DNA of 46,427 nt from CBINFS01 sp966250015 (GCA_966250015.1 CBINFS010000029.1:1-46427); one strand, 5' to 3'. Shown: positions 26,224 through 34,767, numbered from the stretch's first letter. Notes: generated by a model from the letters alone, not told the origin. A program made the numbers and translations.

Positions 26224-26250
26224 GAAGTTCGGCCACGGTGGCCGAACTTC
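26224..26250. repeat. Perfect 12-bp hairpin between leuB and leuA
   Basis: GAAGTTCGGCCA (26224-26235) and TGGCCGAACTTC (26239-26250) are exact complements with a three-base loop. No T-run follows on either strand, so a simple terminator is unlikely. It may be an mRNA processing or stability element, or a palindromic binding site within the cluster. Confidence 0.7.
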
Positions 26251-26272
26251 AGAATTGCGGTCGTCGAACGAA

Positions 26273-27379
26273 TCATAAGGGTACTCCGTCGTGTTTTCGG
26301 GCCATCTGTTCGAGTACCAGATCGCCCATTTCACGTGTAGAAACTCGTTTTTTGCCCTCCGTCCAGAGGTCGGCCGTCCGTGCGCCGGAGGCGAAGACGT
26401 CGTTAACGGCTTCACGCACCGTTACTGCCGCTTCGGCCTCGCCTAGCTCGTCGAGCATCATCGCCGCCGTCAGGATCGCAGCGACCGGATTCGCCTTACC
26501 CTGCCCTGCAATGTCCGGGGCGCTGCCGTGAACCGGCTCGAAGAGCCCCACGCGGCCGCCGACACTCGCCGACGGCAAAAGCCCGAGCGAGCCGCCCAGT
26601 GTCGCTGCCGCGTCGGACAGGATGTCGCCAAACAGGTTGCCCGTCAGAATCACGTCGAACTGCTTCGGGTTCAGGACGAGCTGCATCGCCGCGTTGTCGA
26701 CGTACAGGTGATTGAGCCGTACGTCCGGAAATTCCTCGGCTCCGATCCGGGTCACGACCTCGCGCCAGAGGCGGCTGACGACGAGCACGTTAGCTTTGTC
26801 AACCGACGTCACCACCCCCCGCCGCCTGCGCGCCCACGTAAAGGCCACGCGCGCCACGCGCTCGACTTCCGGCACACTGTAGCGCATCGTGTTGTAGGCC
26901 ATCTCGTCCGCTCCGGAGCCTTCCCTTCCGGCCGGCTCGCCGAAATAGATCCCCCCCGTCAGCTCGCGCACGACGAGCAGGTCGGTGCCCGCTGCCACTT
27001 CCGGCCGCAGCGGCGAACTGTCGGCGAGCGACTCCGGGACCGACACGGGCCGCAGGTTCGCAAACACGCCGAGCCCTTTCCGGAGGCGTAACAGGCCGCT
27101 CTCGGGCCGCATGGCGCCCTGAAGGTCGTCCCACGCCGGGCCGCCGACGGCGCCGAGCAGCACCGCATCCGACCGGCGGCAACGCTCGAGCACTTCGTCA
27201 GAAAGCGGCGTCCCCAATCGATCGATGGAAACGCCGCCCATGAGCTCTTCCTGAAAATCGAACCCGAACCCGAAAACTCGGCCGGCTTCTTCGAGCACGC
27301 GTACCGCCTGCTCGACGACCTCCGGCCCTATCCCGTCCCCGGGCAACAGGACCACACGATATGTCTTCCCGCCTGCCAT
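26273..27379 (-). CDS. leuB: 3-isopropylmalate dehydrogenase
   Basis: NAD-dependent oxidative decarboxylation of 3-isopropylmalate in leucine synthesis, and probably of the methylmalate intermediate of the citramalate route. The 368-residue protein has LLPGDGIGPEVV at its start, the substrate arginines in the MRPESGLLRLRKGLGVFANLRP region, and the family signature NLFGDILSDAAATLGGSLG. It begins 54 bases after ilvC. Length and motifs are usual; nothing is missing. Confidence 0.96.
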   Translation of the reverse strand: MAGGKTYRVVLLPGDGIGPEVVEQAVRVLEEAGRVFGFGFDFQEELMGGVSIDRLGTPLSDEVLERCRRSDAVLLGAVGGPAWDDLQGAMRPESGLLRLRKGLGVFANLRPVSVPESLADSSPLRPEVAAGTDLLVVRELTGGIYFGEPAGREGSGADEMAYNTMRYSVPEVERVARVAFTWARRRRGVVTSVDKANVLVVSRLWREVVTRIGAEEFPDVRLNHLYVDNAAMQLVLNPKQFDVILTGNLFGDILSDAAATLGGSLGLLPSASVGGRVGLFEPVHGSAPDIAGQGKANPVAAILTAAMMLDELGEAEAAVTVREAVNDVFASGARTADLWTEGKKRVSTREMGDLVLEQMARKHDGVPL

Positions 27380-27433
27380 GTATGTCGTAGCTACTAGCTC
27401 TTTATTTCTTTGCGTTTAGAACGTGCCCCACCG

Positions 27434-28468
27434 TTACGATCCCACGCTGTCGGGGGCGCCAACGGTGTCGACGGGTTTTTTGGGCTTCAGCCACGACATC
27501 ATCGAGCGAAGCTTCTTGCCGACCACCTCGAGCGGGTGGTTACGTGAGCTCTCGCGAAGCTTGTTCATGTTCGGCCATCCGGCGTCACACTCGGCGAGCC
27601 ACTCTCGCGCAAACGAACCGTCCTGGATCTCGGCGAGGATCTTTTTCATCTCCGCCTTGACGTTCGGATTGATGACGCGCGGCCCGCGCGAATAGCCGCC
27701 GTATTCGGCGGTATCGCTCACGGAGTAGTTCATGTAGGCGAGGCCGCCCTCGTAGTAGAGGTCGACGATGAGCTTCAGCTCGTGCAGGCACTCGAAGTAG
27801 GCGAGCTCCGGCGGGTAGCCTGCTTCGACGAGGGTCTCGAATCCTGCCTTCACCAGCGCTTCGGAGCCGCCGCATAGGACGGCCTGCTCGCCGAAAAGGT
27901 CGGTTTCCGTCTCGTCCTTGAAGGTCGTCTCGATCACCCCGGCGCGGGTGCCGCCGATCGCGGCCGAGTAGCTCAACGCGAGGTCGAGCGCCTTGCCCGA
28001 CGCGTCCTGCGCCACCGCCACGAGGCACGGCGTGCCGTTCCCTTCCTCAAAAACGCGGCGGACGAGGTGGCCCGGCGCCTTCGGGGCAACCATGAACACG
28101 TCCACACCCGCAGGCGGCTTGATCTGGCCGTAATGAATGTTGAACCCGTGCCCGAAGCCGAGCGCCTTGCCGGCCTTCATCTGTGCTGCCATCTCGCTTT
28201 CGTAGACGCGCCGCTGGTGCTGATCGGGGATCAGCAGCATCACGACGTCGCCCCAGGCCGTCGCCTCCGCGACGGACTTCACCTGGAGGCCGCGCGACCG
28301 CGCCTTCTCCGCCGACGCCGATCCCTCGCGCAGCCCGACCGCCACCTCCACGCCGCTGTCGGCGAGGTTCAGCGCGTGCGCGTGACCCTGGCTGCCGTAC
28401 CCAATCACGGCAACCTTTTTACTGCGGATCAGCCCTATGTCGGCGTCATAATGGACTTTCATTTCCAT
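27434..28468 (-). CDS. ilvC: Ketol-acid reductoisomerase (NADP+)
   Basis: Second common step of valine and isoleucine synthesis: rearrangement and reduction of acetohydroxy acids. A class I enzyme of 344 residues from ATG 28468. It has the Rossmann motif GYGSQGHAHA, the metal-binding DETETDLFGEQAVLCGG and the C-terminal knotted domain with ECLHELKLIVDL and SDTAEYG. The ATG at 28468 (MEMKVHYD) matches the family; the frame is open for 21 more codons upstream, but that extension looks non-coding. The gap to ilvN is 94 bases. Confidence 0.96.
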   Translation of the reverse strand: MEMKVHYDADIGLIRSKKVAVIGYGSQGHAHALNLADSGVEVAVGLREGSASAEKARSRGLQVKSVAEATAWGDVVMLLIPDQHQRRVYESEMAAQMKAGKALGFGHGFNIHYGQIKPPAGVDVFMVAPKAPGHLVRRVFEEGNGTPCLVAVAQDASGKALDLALSYSAAIGGTRAGVIETTFKDETETDLFGEQAVLCGGSEALVKAGFETLVEAGYPPELAYFECLHELKLIVDLYYEGGLAYMNYSVSDTAEYGGYSRGPRVINPNVKAEMKKILAEIQDGSFAREWLAECDAGWPNMNKLRESSRNHPLEVVGKKLRSMMSWLKPKKPVDTVGAPDSVGS

Positions 28469-28562
28469 GTTCTTCGTGTGATGAGTTTGATTCTCAAGGT
28501 TGTACAAAAAACGAGGCCGGGCATCCGGCACGTCGCAAGCTCTAAAAGCGAGGCGGCTTTCC

Positions 28563-29138
28563 TCAGTCTCCGTATACGAGGTGCCGGGTCATCACGACGC
28601 GGCCGCTACGCGAAACCGAGACGATGCCGTGGGGCTTCATCAGGCCGATGAAGGCGTTCACCTTCTTCGTCGGGCCCGTCAGCTCGAACGTCATCGTCTC
28701 CGGCGTGATGTCGACCACCTTGCCGCGGAAGATGTTGACGACGTCCATGATCTCGGAGCGGTCCATCGTGTTGTAGCGCACCTTCACCAGGCACAGCTCG
28801 CGCTCGATGTGCTCGACGTTGGTAACGTCCTCCACGCGCAGCACGTCGATCAGGTTGTTGAGCTGCCGGATGACCTGCGCGATGATTCGGTCGTTGCCCG
28901 TGGTGACGAGCGTCATGTGGGAGACGGTGGGGTCGTCGGTCTCGCCAACGGCGACACTCTCCAGGTTGAAGCCCCGGGCGTGAAACATATTCGTCACCCG
29001 GTTGAGGGCTCCGACGGTGTTCTCGACCAGCACCGAGATCGTGTGCCGGGTTTCTTGAACCTTCTCGTCGGGACTCAGGGGTTCACCCGCGGCCTTGAGC
29101 CGGATGATCTGCTGTGGAGTAAGAGTTGTTGACGGCAT
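28563..29138 (-). CDS. ilvN: Acetolactate synthase regulatory (small) subunit
   Basis: Valine-sensing partner of IlvB. The 191-residue protein has an ACT domain starting at HTISVLVENTVGALNRVTNMF (about 31-51), with GFNLESVAVGETDD following, and a C-terminal domain that activates the large subunit. An extra N-terminal stretch of about 28 residues precedes the ACT domain compared with the 163-residue E. coli IlvH. It starts 36 bases after ilvB ends, so co-translation or at least co-transcription is likely. Confidence 0.95.
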   Translation of the reverse strand: MPSTTLTPQQIIRLKAAGEPLSPDEKVQETRHTISVLVENTVGALNRVTNMFHARGFNLESVAVGETDDPTVSHMTLVTTGNDRIIAQVIRQLNNLIDVLRVEDVTNVEHIERELCLVKVRYNTMDRSEIMDVVNIFRGKVVDITPETMTFELTGPTKKVNAFIGLMKPHGIVSVSRSGRVVMTRHLVYGD

Positions 29139-29174
29139 ATTCGTGTTCTAACCGGTTGCGCTTATAAATGGCGA

Positions 29175-30974
29175 TCAAACGAAGGCGTTGGGCGTCAGGC
29201 GTTTCGTGATCATTTCGTCAGTGGCGGCGCCAGCGGGCACCATCGGGAACACCATCTCTTCCTTGACCACGCGGAACTCCATCACGACCGGCCGGTCGTT
29301 GATCGACCACGCTTTTTCAATCACTTCGTCCACTTCCTCCGGCGTCGTCGCGCGCAGCCCGACGCAGTGGTAGGCTTCGGCGAGCTTAACGAAATCCGGG
29401 TTGGTGCTTTCGAGGTCTGTGTGGCTGAACCGGTTCTCGTGGAAGAGCTCCTGCCACTGCCGCACCATGCCGAGGAAGTTGTTGTTCATGATGGCGATCT
29501 TCATCGGAAGGCCGTGCGCTGCGGCCACGCCAAGCTCCTGCGCGTTCATCACGAAGCCGCCGTCGCCGCTGATCGAAATGACAGGGATGTCTTTGCCCCG
29601 CATACCAAAAGCGGCGCCCATCGCGGCGGGCAGCGAAAAGCCCATCGTACCGAGCCCGCCCGACGTGATGTGCGTGCGCGGGTGCTCGAACTGGAAGTAC
29701 TGGGCCGTCCACATCTGATTCTGGCCGACGTCGGTCACCACCACCGCCCGTCCTTTCGTCTTCTCACGCAGGCGCTGTAGCACGAACTGGGGACGCAGCT
29801 TGCCGTCGTTCTCGTACGTGAGCGGGCACTCTGCACGCCAGTACGCAATCTGTTCGAGCCACGCCGACGTGTCTTTCGGCTCGACCAGCGGCTCGAGCTG
29901 CTCGAGCACCATCTTCACGTCGCCCAGGATCGCACAGTCGACGTACACGTTTTTCGAGATGCACGCGGGGTCGATGTCGATGTGTACGATCCGGGCGTGG
30001 GGCGCCCACGAGGCGAGCTTGCCGGTCACCCGGTCGTCGAACCGCGCGCCGACGGAAATGATCAGGTCGGAGTTCTGAACGGCCTGGTTTGCGTACCAGG
30101 TGCCATGCATGCCGAGCATGCCGAGCGAAAGCGGATCCGACTCGGGGAAAGCGCCGAGCCCGTTGAGGGTCGTCGTCACCGGGATCCGGGCTTTCCTCGC
30201 AAGTTTCGTCAGGAGCTCGGACGCACCCGAGATGATCGTCCCGCCACCGACGTAAAGCAGGGGTTTCTTTGATGCCGCGATCATATCCGCCGCGCGGCGC
30301 ACCTTCGCCGGGTCGCCGGTCGTCGGGAACGAGTACCCACGGATTCTCACCTCTTCCGGATACTCGAACGTCGTCTCCTGCAACATGATGTCTTTCGGGA
30401 GGTCGACGACGACGGGGCCCGGACGCCCTGTCCGTGCGATGTGGTACGCCCGTTTGATCGTCGAAGCCAGCTCCCGCACGTCCCGCACGAGGAAGCTGTG
30501 CTTCGTGATGCTGCGCGTGATGCCCGTGATGTCGCACTCCTGGAAAGCATCGTTACCGATCAGCGCCGTCGGAACCTGCCCCGTAAACACCACCAGCGGG
30601 ACTGAGTCCATGTTCGCGTCGGCGATGCCGGTGACGGTGTTGGTGGCGCCGGGGCCGCTGGTTACGAGCACCGTGCCCACCTTACCCGTCGCTTTGGCGT
30701 ACCCTTCGGCCGCGTGCGTGCCACCCTGCTCGTGCCGAACCAGGATGTGCTCAAACTTCGGCTTCAGGCGAGCCATCTCGTCGTAGATCTTGATGACGGC
30801 CCCACCGGGATGCCCGAAAACGACTTCAACTCCTTCCGCTTCGAGCGAACGAATGAATATTTCCGCACCGTTCATCGTCTTGGTACTTGGTGGCGCGTCC
30901 GGCTGTGGAACAGCCATACCGTCGCCCACCAATGTATCCAGCAATTCGGATGTTTTTGTCTGCATACTTTTCAT
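29175..30974 (-). CDS. ilvB: Acetolactate synthase catalytic (large) subunit
   Basis: Thiamine-diphosphate enzyme that makes acetolactate and acetohydroxybutyrate, the entry to valine, leucine and isoleucine. About 599 residues from ATG 30974. It has the catalytic-glutamate region RHEQGGTHAAEGYAKATG, the FAD/middle domain and the ThDP motif GDGGFVMNAQELGVAAAHG...NNN. Start choice is uncertain: ATG codons at 30974 and 30965 are both near the N-terminus and neither has a strong Shine-Dalgarno site; the longer frame to 31055 runs into the leader RNA. It is the first enzyme gene after the leader peptide at 31194-31373, which probably controls it. Confidence 0.95.
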   Translation of the reverse strand: MKSMQTKTSELLDTLVGDGMAVPQPDAPPSTKTMNGAEIFIRSLEAEGVEVVFGHPGGAVIKIYDEMARLKPKFEHILVRHEQGGTHAAEGYAKATGKVGTVLVTSGPGATNTVTGIADANMDSVPLVVFTGQVPTALIGNDAFQECDITGITRSITKHSFLVRDVRELASTIKRAYHIARTGRPGPVVVDLPKDIMLQETTFEYPEEVRIRGYSFPTTGDPAKVRRAADMIAASKKPLLYVGGGTIISGASELLTKLARKARIPVTTTLNGLGAFPESDPLSLGMLGMHGTWYANQAVQNSDLIISVGARFDDRVTGKLASWAPHARIVHIDIDPACISKNVYVDCAILGDVKMVLEQLEPLVEPKDTSAWLEQIAYWRAECPLTYENDGKLRPQFVLQRLREKTKGRAVVVTDVGQNQMWTAQYFQFEHPRTHITSGGLGTMGFSLPAAMGAAFGMRGKDIPVISISGDGGFVMNAQELGVAAAHGLPMKIAIMNNNFLGMVRQWQELFHENRFSHTDLESTNPDFVKLAEAYHCVGLRATTPEEVDEVIEKAWSINDRPVVMEFRVVKEEMVFPMVPAGAATDEMITKRLTPNAFV

Positions 30975-31087
30975 GTGGCTGTTGTGGAAAGAGTTTTGTT
31001 CTGAACGTCCATGGCCCGAGACGCCCGCCGAGAACGCAGCATCCTCTCGAAGCACTGACAGGCTCCCTTCAGCTTATTCCGTTGTTT

Positions 31088-31183
31088 CGATCTTCGCATC
31101 TTCAGCAGGTTCGGGGTTTTCGGCCAACCCCTAAGCCTATCTGCTTTCCTGCTTTCGCGAACGTCAAGATGTGCCCGGGATCG
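31088..31183 (-). promoter_or_regulatory. Nested RNA pairing between the leader peptide and ilvB
   Basis: Four complementary pairs nest in order: CGATC/GATCG (31088-31092 with 31179-31183), CATCTT/AAGATG (31097-31102 with 31166-31171), AGCAGG/CCTGCT (31104-31109 with 31148-31153) and GGGGTT/AACCCC (31113-31118 with 31126-31131). The structure starts eleven bases after the leader stop codon, so a ribosome stalled in the Val/Leu/Ile run or at the stop could change its folding. No T-run follows; the mechanism may be translational or Rho-dependent. Confidence 0.6.
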
Positions 31184-31193
31184 ACCGTTTGAG

Positions 31194-31373
31194 TCAGCCT
31201 GTAATAACGAGGCCGACTAGGACTAGTAGGACGACGGGTAGTAGAATCCCGACAACGACGCGTCCGACCAGGTCGATTCCGTTGTTTGAAAGTGAGATGG
31301 CTGCAACGGGCGCACTCCCGGCACGGAGGCTCTGCCCTCCCGCTACCGAAATATGTATGGCGCCGTGCTGCAT
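31194..31373 (-). CDS. Probable branched-chain amino acid leader peptide (ilv attenuation)
   Basis: A 59-codon frame from ATG 31373 to TGA 31194-31196, 219 bases before ilvB. Its C-terminal part includes VVVGILLPVVLLVLVG; of its last 27 codons, 19 are Val (9), Leu (7) or Ile (3). Five of the seven Leu codons in that run are CTA, which looks rare in the neighbouring genes, as in classical leucine leaders. Position before the ilv-leu genes, codon content and the RNA structure just downstream all fit a leader whose translation senses charged Val/Leu/Ile tRNA. The start is uncertain and no Shine-Dalgarno site is clear. The alternative is a single-helix membrane peptide, since the run would also span a membrane. 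Confidence 0.72.
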   Translation of the reverse strand: MQHGAIHISVAGGQSLRAGSAPVAAISLSNNGIDLVGRVVVGILLPVVLLVLVGLVITG

Positions 31374-31751
31374 CTGCTTTAAGTATTTCGTGTCTAATGG
31401 GCTGTAATAACGCGCATATATAATCTTTCGTCAAGAGCTTGTTTCCTACCCCGTTTACGGCCTCCTGTACTCGCCCAACGTTCCGGTAGCGCTTCCCGTC
31501 TCATATTTTTAAGACATTGACAGGTATTATCTTAATTTTTTTCTGACGTTGACCGCTCCACCTCATAAGGAATGGATTTTTTGTTAAGGAATTTCATTAA
31601 AGAAAATGCATCTTTGCAGTTTCTTAACATAAGGTTTAAGTACTCCTCAACCTTAATTATTACGCCCTACCCCCATCTATCGTTTACTTCTGACAATTCT
31701 TCAATGTGAGGGAAAAGGCTCTGTCAGGCTCCGGGACCAGGCCGATAAAGC
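31374..31751. other. Spacer upstream of the ilv leader, no gene seen
   Basis: About 380 bases, AT-rich from 31500 to 31680 and unlike the flanking genes in composition. It must contain the promoter for the leader and ilv-leu cluster on the minus strand, but no box pair is convincing (TTGACG at 31434-31429 lacks a good -10). CTGACA at about 31691 and TGTCAG at about 31722 form an inverted pair of unknown meaning. Confidence 0.5.
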
Positions 31752-31783
31752 AAAAAAGGGACGCCGCAAACGCAGCATCCCTT
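31752..31783 (-). terminator. Rho-independent terminator of panC-panD
   Basis: On the minus strand AAGGGATGCTGC pairs with GCGGCGTCCCTT (two G-T wobbles) and is followed directly by a run of six T. It starts about 25 bases after the panD stop, closing that operon before the ilv leader region. Confidence 0.88.
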
Positions 31784-31807
31784 AATTAATTTCGGTAAAC
31801 GTTTCTG

Positions 31808-32251
31808 TTACGCCGGGATCACCGTCGGCGCCGCCGTGAGTGCGTCGGCCGAAATCGGTCCGTGGAGTCCGTGCGGCTTGTGGGTCACCTGAAGGTCGAT
31901 GATCTCGGTGGGGTTGTTGTGCTCGTCGACCAGCACCACGCGCGGCCGGTGTTTGCGGGCCTCCTGCGGCGTCATGTCGGCATACGCGATGACGATCACC
32001 TCGTCGCCGCGGGCACCGAGGCGTGCGGCAGGGCCGTTCAGGCATACGATGCGGCTGCCGGCCTCTCCGGGGATCGTGTAGGTCTCGAGCCGCGATCCGT
32101 TGTTGACGTTGACGACCTGCACCTTCTCGTACGGTAGGATGCCGGCGGCCTTCAACAGGTCGGTATCGAGTGTGATGGAGCCCTCGTAATACAGATCCGC
32201 CTCGGTTACGCGAAGCCGGTGCAGCTTCGCCCTAAACATCGTTATGGTCAT
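31808..32251 (-). CDS. panD: Aspartate 1-decarboxylase proenzyme
   Basis: Makes beta-alanine for pantothenate. The 147-residue proenzyme has the self-cleavage site Gly24-Ser25 in YYEGSITLD, which yields the pyruvoyl group on Ser25, at exactly the E. coli positions. Other family marks are FRAKLHRLRVTEADL and NGPAARLGARGDEVIVIAY. The C-terminal tail is about 20 residues longer than in E. coli. It follows panC by 37 bases and ends at a strong terminator. Confidence 0.97.
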   Translation of the reverse strand: MTITMFRAKLHRLRVTEADLYYEGSITLDTDLLKAAGILPYEKVQVVNVNNGSRLETYTIPGEAGSRIVCLNGPAARLGARGDEVIVIAYADMTPQEARKHRPRVVLVDEHNNPTEIIDLQVTHKPHGLHGPISADALTAAPTVIPA

Positions 32252-32288
32252 CTATGGCAACCGTTATAGCGAGAGTACGATCCGACAG

Positions 32289-33158
32289 TCAGGGCGTCCG
32301 TACGAATGCATTGTCGATGAGGCGAGTCGTTCCGAAAAAGACCGCCACGGCCACGAGCACGACCTGGCCCGAAACGAGCCTTTCGGCCGGCTGCAGGGTT
32401 TTTTCGTCAACGACTTCAGCGTATTGCAGGCGTGCCAGCGGCGCTCCCCCGATTGTCTTGCGCATGGTTTCAACAATAGCCTGAGAGCGCTGTTCCCCGG
32501 CCTCGATGAGCCTTTTGGCGGCGGTCACAGCCTGATATAAAACAACGGCCTGCGCCCTCTCTTCGGGGCTTAAATACGCGTTGCGCGACGACATGGCCAG
32601 GCCGTCGGGCTCGCGCTGCGTCTCCACACCCACGATCTCGATCCCCGTACACATGTCTTCGGCCATCCGGCGGATGATCAGGAACTGCTGCGCGTCCTTC
32701 AAGCCGAAGATGGCGACGTCCGGCCGGCACGCGTTGAACAGCCGTGATACCACCGTCGTGACCCCACGAAAGTGCCCCGGCCGGTATGCGCCGCAAAGGG
32801 TGTCGCCAAGGCTATCGACCGTCACCCAGGTCAGGTTCTCCCCGTCCCCCGAGTTCGGGTACAGCTCCTCAACGGGTGGAGCAAAAATGACGTCCGCCAG
32901 CCCTTCCGCTCTCAGCGCCTCGACGTCCGTTTTTAGGGTTCGGGGGTACCGTCCGTAATCCTCCCCCGGCCCGAACTGCGTTGGATTGACGAAGATGGAA
33001 ACGGTAACGTGGTCCGCAATCCGCCGGCCGGTGCGTGCCAGGGCGAGGTGACCCTCGTGCAGGGCGCCCATCGTCGGGACCAGCGCAAGACGTTTACCCT
33101 CCGCACGCCGCGCCTGCGCAAGCGCCTGCATCTCCCGCACGGTCCGAAGTATGATCAT
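32289..33158 (-). CDS. panC: Pantothenate synthetase
   Basis: Joins pantoate and beta-alanine using ATP. The 289-residue protein has PTMGALHEGH with the nucleotide-binding HxGH pattern, FVNPTQF and AMSSRNAYLSPEER, all standard for the family. It is first in a two-gene operon with panD. panB, which makes the pantoate precursor from 2-ketoisovalerate, is not in the window, though the valine-pathway genes that supply ketoisovalerate start just beyond the terminator. It is divergent from fumC with about 208 bases between. Confidence 0.97.
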   Translation of the reverse strand: MIILRTVREMQALAQARRAEGKRLALVPTMGALHEGHLALARTGRRIADHVTVSIFVNPTQFGPGEDYGRYPRTLKTDVEALRAEGLADVIFAPPVEELYPNSGDGENLTWVTVDSLGDTLCGAYRPGHFRGVTTVVSRLFNACRPDVAIFGLKDAQQFLIIRRMAEDMCTGIEIVGVETQREPDGLAMSSRNAYLSPEERAQAVVLYQAVTAAKRLIEAGEQRSQAIVETMRKTIGGAPLARLQYAEVVDEKTLQPAERLVSGQVVLVAVAVFFGTTRLIDNAFVRTP

Positions 33159-33366
33159 TCAGGTATATCGTTTTTTTGTTGTGTGCCACCTTTGAATAGC
33201 GAACAAAGGTAAACCGGCGCGTGATTAGAAAATGTACAAACCTGTTGACATTCCGGTTAATATTGACGGAATAGAAGCACCCCAGCCGGTTGAACAATCG
33301 GCCTGAAAGTCTAATTCCGTATATTGACGCCGCTCCAACATCGATCATCTAAGTTTTCCAATACCC

Positions 33367-34767
33367 ATGTCAGATTTCCGCATTGAAAAGGATTCGCTGG
33401 GAGAAGTCAAGGTTCCGGCAAACGCATATTACGGCGCCCAGACGCAGCGTGCCGTCCAGAACTTCCCGATCAGCACGCTTCGTTTCCCGCGTCTCTTCAT
33501 CGAGGCCCTCGGGATCATCAAACAGGCCGCCGCGAAGGCCAACCGGGACCTCGGCCTGCTCGACCCTTCCAAAGCGGAAGCGATCATCGACGTGGCGCAG
33601 CGCGTCATCGACGGCGAGCTCGACGACCAGTTCGTCCTCGACATCTTCCAGACGGGCTCCGGCACCTCGACCAACATGAACGCCAACGAGGTCATCGCCA
33701 ACCTCGCGAGCGAAAAGATCGGCGGCGAACGCGGCAGTAAGGCCATCCACCCGAACGACCACGTCAACATGTCGCAGTCGTCGAACGACGTCATCCCGAC
33801 CGCGATGCACGTGGCCGCACGCGTGGCCATCGAGCGCGACCTGCTCCCGGCCATGAGCCGCTTCCACGACGCCCTCGCCGCAAAAGCCGAGGAGTTTGAC
33901 GACGTGCTGAAGAGCGGCCGCACCCACCTCATGGACGCCACCCCCGTCCGGCTCGGACAGGAGTTTGGCGGCTACGCCGCGCAGATCAAAAGCAACATCC
34001 GCCGCCTGCGCGCCGCGTCGCACGAGCTCGCCGAGCTTGCCCTCGGCGGAACGGCCACCGGCACCGGCATCAACTGCCATCCCGAGTTCCCCACGAAGGC
34101 CATCGAGTACATCAGCGAGAGCACGAAGCTCGGCTTCCGCGAGGCCGAAAACCACTTCGAAGCCCAGGCCGCGAAAGACGCCTACGTCATGGTCGCCGGC
34201 GTCCTCAACACGCTTGCCGTATCGCTCGTCAAGATCGTCAACGACATTCGCCACCTCGCGAGCGGCCCGACGAGCGGCCTCGCCGAAATCCAGCTCCCCG
34301 CCATCCAGCCCGGTTCGTCGATCATGCCCGGCAAGGTCAACCCGGTCATGAGCGAAGCCGTCATGATGGTGGCTGCCCGTGTGATGGGCAACCACACCGT
34401 CATCACCATAGGCGGCCAGCACGGCAACTTCGAGCTCAACGTGATGATGCCGGTGATGGCCCACGCAATGCTCGAAAGCATCGCGATCCTGACCGGCGCC
34501 CTCGACGCCTTCCGCACGAACGCGCTCGAAGGCATCAAGGCCAACCGCGAGCGCTGCCGCGAATTGCTCGAGCTCAATCCATCGATCGCCACGGCGCTCA
34601 ACGCCGCCATCGGATACGACAAGGCGGCTCAGGTTGCCAAGAAGTCGGCCGCCGAGCGCCGCTCCGTCCGCGACGTCGTCCTCGAAATGGGCCTGCTCTC
34701 CGAAGAGCAGCTCGACGAGGTCCTGAACGTCCGCGACATGACCGAGCCCGGCATCCCCGGAAAGTAA
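33367..34767 (+). CDS. fumC: Class II fumarate hydratase
   Basis: Reversible hydration of fumarate to malate in the citric acid cycle, without an iron-sulfur cluster. The 466-residue protein has GSGTSTNMNANEV, the HPNDHVNMSQSSNDV site and the superfamily signature GSSIMPGKVNPV. Length matches FumC. It is transcribed alone; a terminator follows at 34850. Aspartase is the main look-alike, but the overall pattern, including SGRTHLMDATPV, favours fumarase. Confidence 0.95.
   Translation: MSDFRIEKDSLGEVKVPANAYYGAQTQRAVQNFPISTLRFPRLFIEALGIIKQAAAKANRDLGLLDPSKAEAIIDVAQRVIDGELDDQFVLDIFQTGSGTSTNMNANEVIANLASEKIGGERGSKAIHPNDHVNMSQSSNDVIPTAMHVAARVAIERDLLPAMSRFHDALAAKAEEFDDVLKSGRTHLMDATPVRLGQEFGGYAAQIKSNIRRLRAASHELAELALGGTATGTGINCHPEFPTKAIEYISESTKLGFREAENHFEAQAAKDAYVMVAGVLNTLAVSLVKIVNDIRHLASGPTSGLAEIQLPAIQPGSSIMPGKVNPVMSEAVMMVAARVMGNHTVITIGGQHGNFELNVMMPVMAHAMLESIAILTGALDAFRTNALEGIKANRERCRELLELNPSIATALNAAIGYDKAAQVAKKSAAERRSVRDVVLEMGLLSEEQLDEVLNVRDMTEPGIPGK

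Noticed and set aside
31102..31434. 110-codon minus-strand frame overlapping the ilv leader
   Set aside because: It is in another frame from the Val/Leu/Ile-rich leader, has Arg/Thr/Ser-rich content without motifs, and runs through the structured RNA. The leader frame explains the region better.
31374..31440. Possible promoter TTGACG with a weak -10 before the ilv leader
   Set aside because: No -10 hexamer at proper spacing matches well; not supported enough to annotate as a promoter.
33370..34464. 364-codon minus-strand frame opposite fumC
   Set aside because: Antisense shadow of fumC, rich in Val/Gly/Asp/His and with no family features.
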